A stretch of DNA of 64,000 bases, from NCBI GenBank assembly GCA_902490335.1, contig CABUDL010000002.1:1-64000 (forward strand). The letters are read 5' to 3'. Positions 52,153-61,186 of the stretch are shown here, piece by piece (the stretch's first letter is position 1; the number at the start of each line of letters is the position of its first letter). Below the pieces are notes generated by a model, which made no database searches, was not told where the DNA came from, and was given only the letters and a program-made list of their open reading frames with translations. The position numbers were made by a program, and so were the translations under genes. This stretch comes from an uncultured Clostridium sp. (GTDB lineage: Bacteria; Bacillota; Clostridia; Oscillospirales; Ruminococcaceae).

Positions 52153-53204
52153 TTAGATCTTGTTGATTGCCTCCACCAGTGTTTCAATGTCCAGGTGGGT
52201 GTAGACACGTTCGGTGAGCGTCATGGCACCGGAGTGTCCAACAATCTTTTTGATCGTGGTTTGGTCTACATGGGCTTCTGTCAGCATGGAGACGCAGGTA
52301 TGGCGGGTACAGTGCGGCGTCTGGTCATATCCAAGCTGCTCCATCAGAGGCGTGAAGTAACTGTCATAGTAGTTCCTGTAATCAAAGTGCTTTTGATCCG
52401 GCGTGTGGAGCAGATATTCACACTGAGAACCTTCGTACCATGCTTTGTAGAATGGCAACACCTTGTCGGCAATGGGGACTTTCCGCAGACCGTTTTCGGT
52501 TTTGCTGGCAATCACATCAAAGTACTGTTCTTCCAGATGTATGTTTTCCTTCTTCAAGTCGAGGAACTCCGAGATGCGGCAACCGTTGTAGACCAGCATT
52601 AGTACGATCTGATAGTAGGGGTCCTGTGCAAGCTCCCATAGGCGGGCAATCTGATTCTTTGTGAACCTGTTCCGATCACGCTTGTTGGGGTTCTTATCCT
52701 TGTACCGGCTCAAATCCACAAACTCGGAATAATCCTTGTTGCAGATGTCATTTTTCATGGCATAGGCATACAGCTGGTTGAACAGCCCCTTGAGCTTTTT
52801 CAGAGTGGGGTAATTCTTCCCGCAGGTGTCCACCACAAATTGAAGGTCCATCAGCCGAATATCTCGAAACACCTTGTTGTAAAGTGTTCCACATACTCGA
52901 TAGGACGCCTCATAGCCTTTTACATTTGACTTCGAGATGGTGGGAAACTTCTCCTTTGACCAGCGTTCATAGACCTCCTGGAAGGTGGCTTGGATGCCTT
53001 GATGTCAAATGGATTGTTGTTGTACTCTGCCAGCATTTGCAGCCCATCTGCTCTGGTTGCCGCATAGCCGATAGTGATTTGCTCTTGAACGGATTTTCCT
53101 GTTTCAGGATTGACGTGCCACCCTACCGTTTTCCTCACTGCATAGGGCCTTCTTCGCTTTCCAGACATTTTCTTGACGCTGCCATATCCGTTGGGTAATC
53201 TCAA
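52153..53204 (-). pseudogene. tyrosine integrase, frameshifted
   Basis: Phage-type tyrosine recombinase split in two frames. The N-terminal piece (53204 to about 52988, TTG start) holds the arm-binding domain MRLPNGYGSVKKMSGKRRRPY. The C-terminal piece holds the catalytic domain with Arg in GCRISEF, His-x-x-Arg in HCTRH, His in VGHSGAM and Tyr in RVYTHLD. Reading the second frame upstream restores FQEVYERWSKEKFPTISKS directly after DIKASK, so a single missing base near 52988 (AAG|CCACC) explains the break. Either the gene is dead, or it is a sequencing error or a programmed shift. It would have integrated the element at rpsI. Confidence 0.85.
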
Positions 53205-53272
53205 AAAATCTCAAACTTCCTTTCTCCCAGTGATTTCAAACTAAATTTGACAGGGGTATGTAACACCCACCG

Positions 53273-53749
53273 TTATTCTTGGTCGCCGTTTTCTTCGGCG
53301 GCCTTTTTCATTTTCTCCAGCATCTGCCGATCCAGTTCGTTGCGCCGCTGAATGCGCTCCAAATCGGAAAGAACTTCCACTTCCCTATCCTGCAACTTGG
53401 CATCTGCGTAGTAGGCCAGTTCCTTTTCAATCCAGCGGTCAAAGGATTCCTGATCGGTCCAATAGGTTTCCAGCTTTTCACGCTCGTTCCGAAACTCTTC
53501 CAAAATCAGGCACAGGGAATCATTCATCTCTGCCGAGTGGTCATTTCCCTTGAATTTTAGGGAGCAGGACCATTCTTCGCTGCGGGGCGGGCGTTGGACG
53601 TCAATCTCGAACCGGATACCGGTCTTCTTGTTTAATTGGTAAAGAACCGCAATCACATCAGACAGGCTGTCCAGCTGGATTTCAGATTTTTGGTAGCCAA
53701 TCAGGTCTGCCGGAGATATGTCTAAGATTTTGGCGATGGCATTGATCAT
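53273..53749 (-). pseudogene. XRE-type regulator, 5'-truncated
   Basis: A 158-residue remainder of a cro/CI-type regulator. The last HTH-adjacent part MINAIAKILDISPADLIGYQ is present, but the helix-turn-helix itself is missing. The rest is a coiled C-terminal region rich in E and K. The missing start lies where the divergent DUF3987 gene begins, showing that a deletion removed both 5' ends. It may still be translated from ATG 53749, though without a good ribosome site. Confidence 0.7.
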
Positions 53750-53763
53750 CGCTTCGGAATTAT

Positions 53764-55107
53764 GTGAATGCGGTAGCCGAACACAGTCAGACTGCCCCGG
53801 ACATGGCAGCGGTGATCAGCCTGGGTGTGCTGGCTACCTGCTTACAAGGAAAATACAAGATAGAGGGAACGCCGGGATACTGTGAGCCCTTGAGCTTGTA
53901 CACAGTGGTAATCGCCGCACCGGGGGAGCGAAAGTCCAGCGTCATGCGGGATATGACCACATTCCTCTATGAGTATGAGCAGGAATATAACAAGGCGCAC
54001 AGCATGGAAATACGGGAAAACCATTTGCAGCGGGAATCTCTGGAGCGCCAGATCTCCGGTCTGCAAAAGAAGCTGGAGCGCAAGGAAAGTCGGGAAATGG
54101 AGTTGGAGCTGCGGAAGCTTCAGGAACAGCTGGAAGAAACTCCAGAACGAAAGCCGGTTCGCTTTTTTGCGGACGATTGTTCCAGTGAAGCGCTGACCAG
54201 CTTAATGGCGGCTAACAACGGAGTGTTCTCCGTGATCTCCACCGAGGGCGGTATCTTTGACATCATGGCAGGACGGTATTCCAACAAATCCAACATCGAT
54301 GTCTGGCTGAAAGGTCATTGTGGAGATGCCATTTATGTGGATCGAATGACCCGTGAAGCAGAGTGCATCATGCACCCAGCACTGTCGGCTATCCTCTCTA
54401 TTCAGCCCAGTGTGCTGGATGAAATCATGTCCAATACTACCATGACCGGGCGGGGCTTGATTGCCCGCTTCCTGTATGCGTCCCCACCATCCAGAATTGG
54501 AAGTCGGGTTTTTCGTACCCAGCCGATTCCGCCCGAAGTAACCGCAGCTTACCGCAGCTTGATTTTTCGCCTGATGGCTCTGCCGATTGATGGCGATGCC
54601 AAGACGGTACACCTTTCAGAAAAAGCTTTTGACCTGATGGCCGATTACTTTCAGGAACATGAGAAGTTCCTGATTGGCGAGGGACAGGCAATTTCTGATT
54701 GGGCAAGCAAATATATCGGTGCAGTACTCCGAATTGCGGGACTGCTGCACTGTGCTGATATGGAAGATGACAAAGCAGAAGTAACAGCTTCTACAATGAG
54801 CAAGGCGATTCAGATCGGCAAATACTTTCTGGCTCATTCCACCTACGCCTATTCCATGATGGGTACTGACTTGAGCATTCAGAAAGCTAAATTTGTCCTG
54901 GCAAAGCTGAAAAAGAAGAACATATCGGTGATCAAGCGTTCAGAGCTTTTTCAGATGTGCCGGGGAAAGTTCTTCAAGAAAACGGAGGAGATTTTTCCGA
55001 CGCTGGAACTGTTGGAGGGACATGGATACATCCGGTTGGAAGAACCGGAACGGCAGTCGGTCGGTAGACCGTCTGATGTGAAAATCATCGTAAACCCCGC
55101 CGCATGA
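53764..55107 (+). pseudogene. DUF3987 replication-associated protein, 5'-truncated
   Basis: A 447-residue fragment of a DUF3987 protein, a primase/helicase-related ATPase common on mobile elements. It starts within NAVAEHSQTAPDMAAVISLGVLATCLQGKY; intact relatives have a preceding region ending in a Tyr-Val before this point, which is here fused to the XRE remnant. The Walker A-like motif APGERKSSV (about residues 44-52) and DEI/Walker B region remain. A Glu/Arg coiled coil at about 75-125 follows. No ribosome site precedes ATG 53764. Confidence 0.75.
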
Positions 55108-55284
55108 AACCGCAATTTTCTGCATTTATTGCATTTCCTGCACAGAGTTGCACTCTGGTATCGCACCACCGTCCCCATCGAAAAATCCGCAGATTTGGAG
55201 ATGGATGGTTCGGGAGAATCCGGTGGATTTTCCCGAACCGTGGGCGGCAGGATTGCTTGCAGAAGCAAGGTTGCCGGACACATC

Positions 55285-55415
55285 TGGCTTGCTGTGTGGA
55301 TAGCACACGCAAGCCAGGGAGGCTCCCGCAGGAGCCGCATCCCCCTCGGAGAGCGCAATGTACTTTTGATACGCAGTGTCAAAAGTGCTTTTGCGTTACT
55401 TTTGGCAAAAGTAAC
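55285..55415. repeat. inverted repeats upstream of the relaxase, oriT candidate
   Basis: The 365-bp gap before mob holds several hairpins: TGGCTTGC/GCAAGCCA (55285-55316), GGCTCC-CGCA-GGAGCC (55321-55336), TTTTGA/TCAAAA (about 55365-55385) and GTTACTTTT/AAAAGTAAC (55395-55415). MobV-type oriT sites are inverted-repeat-rich and lie upstream of mob. No other gene is seen here. Confidence 0.45.
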
Positions 55416-55472
55416 AAAACCTATCGCCAAACGGCGAAACAATAGTCAATTAGAAAGAAGATAGTATCGGAG

Positions 55473-56630
55473 GTGATAGTCATAAAAAGGACGATTAGTG
55501 CCATGTCAGGTGATGGTGTTGTCGCTCATAATCGACGCATATATACTGCTGAAAATGTTGATCCTGAACGCACTTATCTGAATATCGAATACTGCTATAT
55601 CCCTATCGAGCAAGCATATCATCAACTATTTGATGAAGCCTTAGCAGAATTCAATGCAAAACAAAAACGTAAAGACAGATGCATTGAAAATTACTATAAA
55701 AAGATTCGTGATGGCAAACAGGAAAAAACTTTCTATGAGGTAATCTTTCAAATAGGCAACAAAGATGATATGGCAGCTACCAGCGAAAACGGGGAGTTGG
55801 CAAAAATAATTCTGGATCAATTTATGCGTGGTTTTCAAGAAAGGAATCCTCATCTCCACGTGTTTTCTGCTCACCTACATATGGATGAAGCAACACCACA
55901 TTTGCATATCGACTTTATCCCATTTACTACCGGAAGCAAACGAGGGCTATCTACCCGTGTGTCACTGAAACAAGCACTTGCTGATCAGGGCATCACCGGC
56001 GAAGGGCGTTCCTTGACAGAGCGTGATCTCTGGGTACAGAAAGAGAAAGAAGCTCTTGCGGAGATTATGCTGGAACACGGCATTGAATGGGAACAAAAGG
56101 GAGAACATAGAGAGCATCTGAGTGTGTTGGAATATAAACGAGAACAACGTACAAAGGAGCTACAAGAGCTGGAAAAGTCTATTCAGCATGTACAGAAACA
56201 ACAGTTTTCCATTCAGGCAGTGGAGCAAATACAGGCCAAGCCTGTACCATTAACTTCTAAAGTGATACTGGAACAGAAAGACTACCAGCATCTTGTCACA
56301 GCAGCACAGAAATTTGTGGCACAGGAGAAACAGGAGGATAAACTAAAAAAGCTACTGAAAGAAGCAAAACAAACAATTACTAATCTGAAAAACAGAATTG
56401 CTGACCTGACTAAAAAATTGTTGGTAACAACCAAAGAATTGTCTGAATACAAGTCAATCCAGGGGAAACTCAGAACATCGGAACTGGAGCAAGAAAACAA
56501 ATTTTTACTTAATAAGATACATCGGTATGAATCTATTATAGAGAAAAATAGTTTATGGGAATTATTCAAATTTAGTAGAGAAAAATCTCATAATGTAAAC
56601 CAAAAAAAAGGACAGATGATACTTTTATAG
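55473..56630 (+). CDS. MobV family relaxase
   Basis: A 385-residue mobilization relaxase (Mob/Pre type). The catalytic histidine cluster HLHVFSAHLHMDEATPHLHIDF at about 127-148 matches the MobV motif HxDE.TPHxH. The C-terminal half is a long coiled coil (about 215-350). It would nick oriT and pilot the DNA when helped by another conjugative element. GTG 55473 is the longest plausible start; KRTISAMSGDGVVAHNRR is the conserved N-terminus. Confidence 0.9.
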   Translation: MIVIKRTISAMSGDGVVAHNRRIYTAENVDPERTYLNIEYCYIPIEQAYHQLFDEALAEFNAKQKRKDRCIENYYKKIRDGKQEKTFYEVIFQIGNKDDMAATSENGELAKIILDQFMRGFQERNPHLHVFSAHLHMDEATPHLHIDFIPFTTGSKRGLSTRVSLKQALADQGITGEGRSLTERDLWVQKEKEALAEIMLEHGIEWEQKGEHREHLSVLEYKREQRTKELQELEKSIQHVQKQQFSIQAVEQIQAKPVPLTSKVILEQKDYQHLVTAAQKFVAQEKQEDKLKKLLKEAKQTITNLKNRIADLTKKLLVTTKELSEYKSIQGKLRTSELEQENKFLLNKIHRYESIIEKNSLWELFKFSREKSHNVNQKKGQMILL

Positions 56631-56651
56631 AGCATCATCTGTCCTTTTTTT
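56606..56651. terminator. bidirectional terminator
   Basis: AAAAGGACAGATGAT and ATCATCTGTCCTTTT pair; the mob stop codon lies in the loop. The arms are followed by T residues on the plus strand. The next 130 bp are AT-rich with no gene. Confidence 0.8.
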
Positions 56652-56784
56652 ATAATTTATTTTACTGTGCAGGCTACTGGTTTTAGCTCGTAAACCTTAT
56701 CGAAGCGTCGCTTTTTTATCACTTAATTGCTTGAAGTTAGGGATATAATGCTTATCAAGATATACACTTTATTTCTATTATCAT

Positions 56785-58437
56785 TTACTCCTCTTCTTTA
56801 TAAATCAACTGATAAAACTCTCCTTTTCGTTTCATCAGTTCTTCCATATTTCCACTTTCTACCAAACTTCCATTTTTTATTAAAAGGATAGACTCATATT
56901 TCTTTACAAACTTCTCATTTAACTCATGTGAAATAGTTAGTAATAGAGTATCTGTTAAAGAAGAAACCAATTCATTAATCTGCTCTGAAGTTTGAGAATC
57001 TAAGTTGGCTGTTATTTCATCCAATATTAGAATTTTGGGTTTTCGTAAAATTGCCCGTGCCAAACTAATTCTTGCGGCTTCTCCTCCAGAACAAAAATAT
57101 TGTTCTCCCAGTGTCTCATCCAAACCGTGTGGTAATTTAGAAACAAAATCCGTCAATGAACACCGATCCAACGTTTCTAAAATTTCCTTATCTGAAAAGC
57201 TATCTCCCAATGTAAGATTGTTTCTCAACGTTTCTTGAAAAATATGAGATTGCTGTGTTACATATAGAATATCTTTCTTTTCATTAAAAGAGTTTGGATA
57301 TTTAATGTTTCCTTCATTACATGCATAAAGTCCTGCAATTAGTTTACCTATAGTAGATTTGCCTCCACCGGATAATCCTGTGATTAGATACTTTTTACCA
57401 GCTTCAAATTCATAATTGAACTGATTGATCCCGTTTTTTGTATCTTTATAGAAAAAGGATACACATTCACAGACCAGTTTTTCTTTGTCGGATTTTTGTA
57501 AAGGGGGATTGAATTGAGGTTTTAAAATATCTTCACACTTTTGACATATGGATTTAACAGAGCGAATTTGGGTCAATATTGCCGGAATTTGCTCCAATGG
57601 AGCAACGATACCACCTATCAATTGAGAAATGCTGATAATATAACCTGCTGTGATATATCCTCTGAACACTAGTAATCCACCCACAACAAGGGTTAAAACA
57701 TACGCCGCTGAACTGCACAGCATAGAAAACCAAGTAGCAAAGTACATCATACAATTGACTTTACACGATTGATTTTCCACATTCTTATTTTTTTCATTAT
57801 GTTTTTTTTCGAAGAAACTCTCAGACAATGCTGTTTTAATTGTAAGTATCCCATCAAACATATCCTTGACACTGCTGAAGTATTGTTCTTTCTGCTGTGA
57901 GAACAGTAGTTGTTCTCTGTCAATTTTTGCTCCCAGTAAATGTGGTACCAGTACAGACATTCCGCCCACTAGTAAAATAAGAATCGTTATCATAGGACTT
58001 AACATTGTCACGGTAATCAGAGACAGCGCAAAACTCCAAATAACACGGTACAACATCAAGCGAGAAGAAAAATCACAGTCACTTATCGTTTGAGTATCAT
58101 TGTTTAGTATAGATAAATAATCTTTATTTTGCTTTGCATAATAATGGTAATTCATATTTAGAATGGAGTGACACATTTCCTGTTTTAAAGAAATTTTTCC
58201 TTGCTTGATTAAATAAAATTTAATAGAATTAATTACAAGCAACATTACCACATCCACTCCGCCCCAAAAGAAGCAGCTGTATGATGCTCGCCAAAAGGAT
58301 GCCTTTTCTAAATTTAGGATGGAATCAATCACAGGCTGAATGGATAGAGCAAATTTTACTGATGCCCAACAGGATATAGGAACACAAAGTAAATAAGCCC
58401 AGTAATATTGAATGTTTTTTTTAAAATATTGATTCAT
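56785..58437 (-). CDS. ABC exporter of the RiPP cassette
   Basis: A 550-residue half-transporter with six helices and an ATPase domain: Walker A GLSGGGKST, signature CSGGEAARIS, Walker B ILILDEITANLD. It has no N-terminal C39 peptidase domain, so it exports without trimming or works with a separate protease. It follows the maturase gene by 2 bp on the minus strand, and the precursor gene lies before that, making export of the modified peptide the likely role. It is AT-rich compared with the surrounding chromosome. Confidence 0.85.
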   Translation of the reverse strand: MNQYFKKNIQYYWAYLLCVPISCWASVKFALSIQPVIDSILNLEKASFWRASYSCFFWGGVDVVMLLVINSIKFYLIKQGKISLKQEMCHSILNMNYHYYAKQNKDYLSILNNDTQTISDCDFSSRLMLYRVIWSFALSLITVTMLSPMITILILLVGGMSVLVPHLLGAKIDREQLLFSQQKEQYFSSVKDMFDGILTIKTALSESFFEKKHNEKNKNVENQSCKVNCMMYFATWFSMLCSSAAYVLTLVVGGLLVFRGYITAGYIISISQLIGGIVAPLEQIPAILTQIRSVKSICQKCEDILKPQFNPPLQKSDKEKLVCECVSFFYKDTKNGINQFNYEFEAGKKYLITGLSGGGKSTIGKLIAGLYACNEGNIKYPNSFNEKKDILYVTQQSHIFQETLRNNLTLGDSFSDKEILETLDRCSLTDFVSKLPHGLDETLGEQYFCSGGEAARISLARAILRKPKILILDEITANLDSQTSEQINELVSSLTDTLLLTISHELNEKFVKKYESILLIKNGSLVESGNMEELMKRKGEFYQLIYKEEE

Positions 58438-58439
58438 TT

Positions 58440-59678
58440 TTACTCCATGGTTACTTTTCCTTTTTTATTTTCCTGTAAGAGAAAAGTAATTACATCATTA
58501 AAAGGTATTTTACTCAATTCAGAAATTTCTGCTGTATTAAAGCCTCTTTCACAAAGCTTTAAAATATTATACCCTTCTTTTGTATATTCTGTTTTATATT
58601 CTAATCTTGGAAAGTATCCAAAATAATGATCGTTTTTCTCTACAAATACGGAACCTTTTCGAATACTAAATGATTTGTTCTTTAAATCAATCTTATCCAT
58701 TCTATTCTTTACAAGTTTACAAATTATAGGTGTTTCTGTACTTGGATTCAATGGACATGGGTGACAATTAGGTTGAAATTCACAGTCTAAGCACTTACGC
58801 TCTGTAGGAATACATGATATTGAAAGAAAATCCTGAAATTGATATATTTGTTTTTCAAATAAATCAATTGTTTCTATGTGTTTTTTAGTGGCATATTTGC
58901 GACAAGGATAAATTATTCCTTGATTGTTAGAAAAAAATGAATCTACAAACGCACCACACTCAGAAACTGAGACTTGAAATGAAGTACCGTATTTTAAATT
59001 TAAATATCTATTTATAAGGGGATATTCACTATTAAGTAACAACTTAGAAAAAGTAAGTCCTGCATGTTTCTCCGCAATTATTTCATACGCATCTAATTTT
59101 TCTTCTTCCGACAAATATAAATCTGATTTGTTTATTTCTGCGTTACCGTCATAAAAAAGAGGATTAAACTGAATATAATCCACCATAAGGTTATCAAAAA
59201 AATCTATAATTGGCAATAGTTTATTTTTATTAATTTTATTAATAACTATATTAACTCCTATAAAGGTTAATTTATTTTTCCTTTCATCAAGCAAATTTTT
59301 TAAAAAAATGATCGCTTTATTCCAACTTCCTTTTCCTCTAATTAAGTCGTTTTCAGGTTCTAAACCTTCAAAACTTACAAAAATGGATTTTATTGGATAT
59401 TTTAAAAGATTTTTAGCAACACTACTTTCAAATTGACCATTTGTAATAATATTGATTTTCTTTTTTTCTAATACCAGTTTTTCAATAACATCAAAAATAT
59501 GGGGATAAAATAGCGGCTCTCCACCCAAAATATCAACTTCATCTACGTATTCTTTTACATTATCAATAAATTTAATTGCATTTTTTTTAGGTAAATTCCA
59601 TTTAGAATGTGAATTATTTGCTCCACAATGTTTACAATTTAAATTACATTGATTTGTAATATCCCAAACTAATTTCAT
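58440..59678 (-). CDS. radical SAM/SPASM peptide maturase
   Basis: A 412-residue radical SAM enzyme. The SAM cluster motif CNLNCKHC is at residues 11-18. A SPASM region follows: CGAFVDSFF...GIIYPC, then CLDCEFQPNCHPCP, holding auxiliary Fe-S clusters. The last 75 residues (SIRKGSVFVEKNDHYFGYFP to KKGKVTME) resemble a PqqD/RRE domain, the unit that binds RiPP leader peptides. ATG 59678 follows AGGAGGAAAA. It sits after the 26-residue precursor gene and before the exporter gene. Such enzymes make C-C, C-O or thioether crosslinks; which bond is made here cannot be told. Confidence 0.88.
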   Translation of the reverse strand: MKLVWDITNQCNLNCKHCGANNSHSKWNLPKKNAIKFIDNVKEYVDEVDILGGEPLFYPHIFDVIEKLVLEKKKINIITNGQFESSVAKNLLKYPIKSIFVSFEGLEPENDLIRGKGSWNKAIIFLKNLLDERKNKLTFIGVNIVINKINKNKLLPIIDFFDNLMVDYIQFNPLFYDGNAEINKSDLYLSEEEKLDAYEIIAEKHAGLTFSKLLLNSEYPLINRYLNLKYGTSFQVSVSECGAFVDSFFSNNQGIIYPCRKYATKKHIETIDLFEKQIYQFQDFLSISCIPTERKCLDCEFQPNCHPCPLNPSTETPIICKLVKNRMDKIDLKNKSFSIRKGSVFVEKNDHYFGYFPRLEYKTEYTKEGYNILKLCERGFNTAEISELSKIPFNDVITFLLQENKKGKVTME

Positions 59679-59703
59679 TTTTCCTCCTAATGAAAATATA
59701 ACA

Positions 59704-59733
59704 AAAGAGCAAAGATAAAATCCTTGCTCCTCT
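59704..59733 (-). terminator. attenuator between precursor and maturase genes
   Basis: On the minus strand GAGCAAGGAT and ATCTTTGCTC form a stem with one mismatch followed by TTTTGTT. A leaky terminator here would give more precursor than enzyme mRNA, common in RiPP operons. Confidence 0.55.
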
Positions 59734-59752
59734 GTTTCTATTAATGATATCT

Positions 59753-59833
59753 TTATCGACAAGTTCCTGTGTACCATTGTGGTCCTCCACTACTACCTGA
59801 TCCACCACTTCTTGTTTCTTTAACGGTAAACAT
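59753..59833 (-). CDS. RiPP precursor peptide (26 aa)
   Basis: A 26-residue peptide, MFTVKETR followed by SGGSGSSGGPQWYTGTCR. The short leader precedes a Gly/Ser-rich stretch and the aromatic, Cys-ended core PQWYTGTCR, whose Trp, Tyr, Thr and Cys are the likely targets of the radical SAM enzyme. ATG 59833 lies 7 bases after AAGGAAG. A longer in-frame reading from 59935 has no ribosome site and begins upstream of the -10 box, so it is rejected. The gene heads the maturase-exporter operon. I do not recognise this core from a described family. Confidence 0.7.
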   Translation of the reverse strand: MFTVKETRSGGSGSSGGPQWYTGTCR

Positions 59834-59905
59834 ATCAACACTTCCTTTCCTGCTAAATTTCCAACAATGATCTTTTACTACGTAGCGCTCTGTTGTTGGG
59901 TCTTT

Positions 59906-59970
59906 ATTATACAGTGCTTTATCTAAGTAAACCATATCGAATTGAATCTAGAAAAATTTTCACAAAACGA
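59906..59970 (-). promoter_or_regulatory. precursor promoter with regulator site
   Basis: The -10 TATAAT lies at 59911-59906 on the minus strand. The -35 position is poor. Upstream, given as plus-strand sequence, are ATATCG (59934-59939) and AAAACGA (59964-59970), 24 bp apart, with 22 bp between the -10 box and ATATCG. The same layout occurs at 61187-61253 in front of the pheromone gene. Confidence 0.65.
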
Positions 59971-60021
59971 CTGGTCAACAAATGTAGTAAAATGGCGGTA
60001 AAGTAGGTTTCTATTCTTATC

Positions 60022-60070
60022 TTGAAAAAAATTTATGATATGATAAAATCATAGTAAGAGACAATTCGAT
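60022..60070 (+). promoter_or_regulatory. regulator promoter with inverted half-site
   Basis: TTGAAA (60022-60027) and TAAAAT (60044-60049) give a 16-bp spacer. CAATTCGAT at 60062-60070 is the exact inverse of ATCGAATTG at 59936-59944 within the precursor site, suggesting that the regulator may bind on both sides. Confidence 0.45.
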
Positions 60071-60090
60071 TAGAAAAGGGGGTCGCTTCA

Positions 60091-61020
60091 ATGAAGCAAT
60101 ATTTCATTGGAGAGTTAATCAAAAAGCGCCGATTGGAACTGAAACTGACACAGGAACAGCTTGGTGAGGGCATCTGTGAACCAATTACAATTTCACGATT
60201 GGAAAACGGCCGACAAACACCATCTATGAATAAACTTCGTGTTCTTCTTCAAAGACTCGATTTGCCAGAGGATAAATACTACGCTCTTCTAAGTAAAAAC
60301 GAAATGCAGGTTTCCGATCTGCAGACAGAAATTGTTTCCTGCAATGTGTTAAAGGATTCTGAAAGAGGACTCCCCAAAATCGCAGAGTTGGAGAAACTTG
60401 CCGACCCAGATGACACATTGATTCAGCAGTTTATCCTGCGCTCTAAAGTGTTGCTGGGGAAAAAAGAGAATGAACAGATGATCCCTTATACTTATGAAGA
60501 AAAACTGGATATGCTCTTTGAAGCCATCCGACTGACCGCCCCAAGCTTTGATATCGATGCAATTTATGAGGGACTGTATAGCATCGATGAAGTCAAAGTT
60601 ATCAACCAGATTGCTCTTGTCTATTCTGATTTAAAACAACACGAAAAAGCAATTGATATCTACTATCAATTGCTTAAATACATCAAAAAACATTTTCAGA
60701 ATATTTTGCAGTCTGGCGGTCTGCTCCCTCTGGTTGCCTTCAACTACGCGAGAGAGCTGGACCTGGTCGGACGCTATGCGGAAGCTGTAGAGATTGCTGA
60801 AATCGGCTGGCAAGCTTGTGTGAAATACGGGCAATACCATACTCTACCTGCTACAATTGCTTTAATCGCAGAATGTTATCATTTTTTAGGAGAAGACAAT
60901 AAAAGTAAAAATTTCTATCGTCAATCTTTCTATTTATGTCAAGCCATCAATGACGAGGGATGTCTTAATACAGTGTTATTTGAAACAAAAAAATATTTTG
61001 GTTCAGATTTTTCCTTTTAA
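60091..61020 (+). CDS. RNPP-type quorum-sensing regulator
   Basis: A 309-residue Rgg/PlcR-like regulator. An XRE helix-turn-helix spans about residues 6-60 (GELIKKRRLELKLTQEQLGEGICEPITISRLENGRQTPS). The rest is a run of helical pairs in TPR style (KVINQIALVYSDLKQHEKAIDIYYQLLKYI, AFNYARELDLVGRYAEAVEIAEIGWQAC), the pheromone-binding part of this class. ATG 60091 follows AAAAGGGGGTCG. It is divergent from the precursor operon and convergent, with a 4-bp overlap, with the secreted-peptide gene. Confidence 0.88.
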   Translation: MKQYFIGELIKKRRLELKLTQEQLGEGICEPITISRLENGRQTPSMNKLRVLLQRLDLPEDKYYALLSKNEMQVSDLQTEIVSCNVLKDSERGLPKIAELEKLADPDDTLIQQFILRSKVLLGKKENEQMIPYTYEEKLDMLFEAIRLTAPSFDIDAIYEGLYSIDEVKVINQIALVYSDLKQHEKAIDIYYQLLKYIKKHFQNILQSGGLLPLVAFNYARELDLVGRYAEAVEIAEIGWQACVKYGQYHTLPATIALIAECYHFLGEDNKSKNFYRQSFYLCQAINDEGCLNTVLFETKKYFGSDFSF

Positions 61021-61151
61021 AAATTATCACCTTTTCCATCAGTAACATAAGGAGTAGGTACATCTGGTTGCCTGTCAGCAAAACATGGAAAAGCGGCTAA
61101 CATACTAAGGCAGAGTACTGCGGACAATAAAATAGACAATAATTTCTTCAT
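61017..61151 (-). CDS. secreted pheromone-like peptide (44 aa)
   Basis: A 44-residue peptide. Residues 1-25 form a clear signal peptide (MKKLLSILLSAVLCLSMLAA, then FPCFA). The mature part would be DRQPDVPTPYVTDGKGDNF. ATG 61151 lies 8 bases after AAAGGG. The stop overlaps the regulator's stop. A small exported peptide next to an RNPP regulator is the layout of PapR-PlcR and SHP-Rgg pairs, so it is probably the regulator's ligand after trimming. Expression would be self-reinforcing because its promoter has the regulator's site. Confidence 0.72.
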   Translation of the reverse strand: MKKLLSILLSAVLCLSMLAAFPCFADRQPDVPTPYVTDGKGDNF

Positions 61152-61186
61152 TATGATACCCTTTCTTCTTTGGTTGTACTTTGTAA

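Noticed and set aside
59753..59935. 60-residue version of the RiPP precursor
   Set aside because: No ribosome site at 59935 and the promoter -10 box lies inside it.
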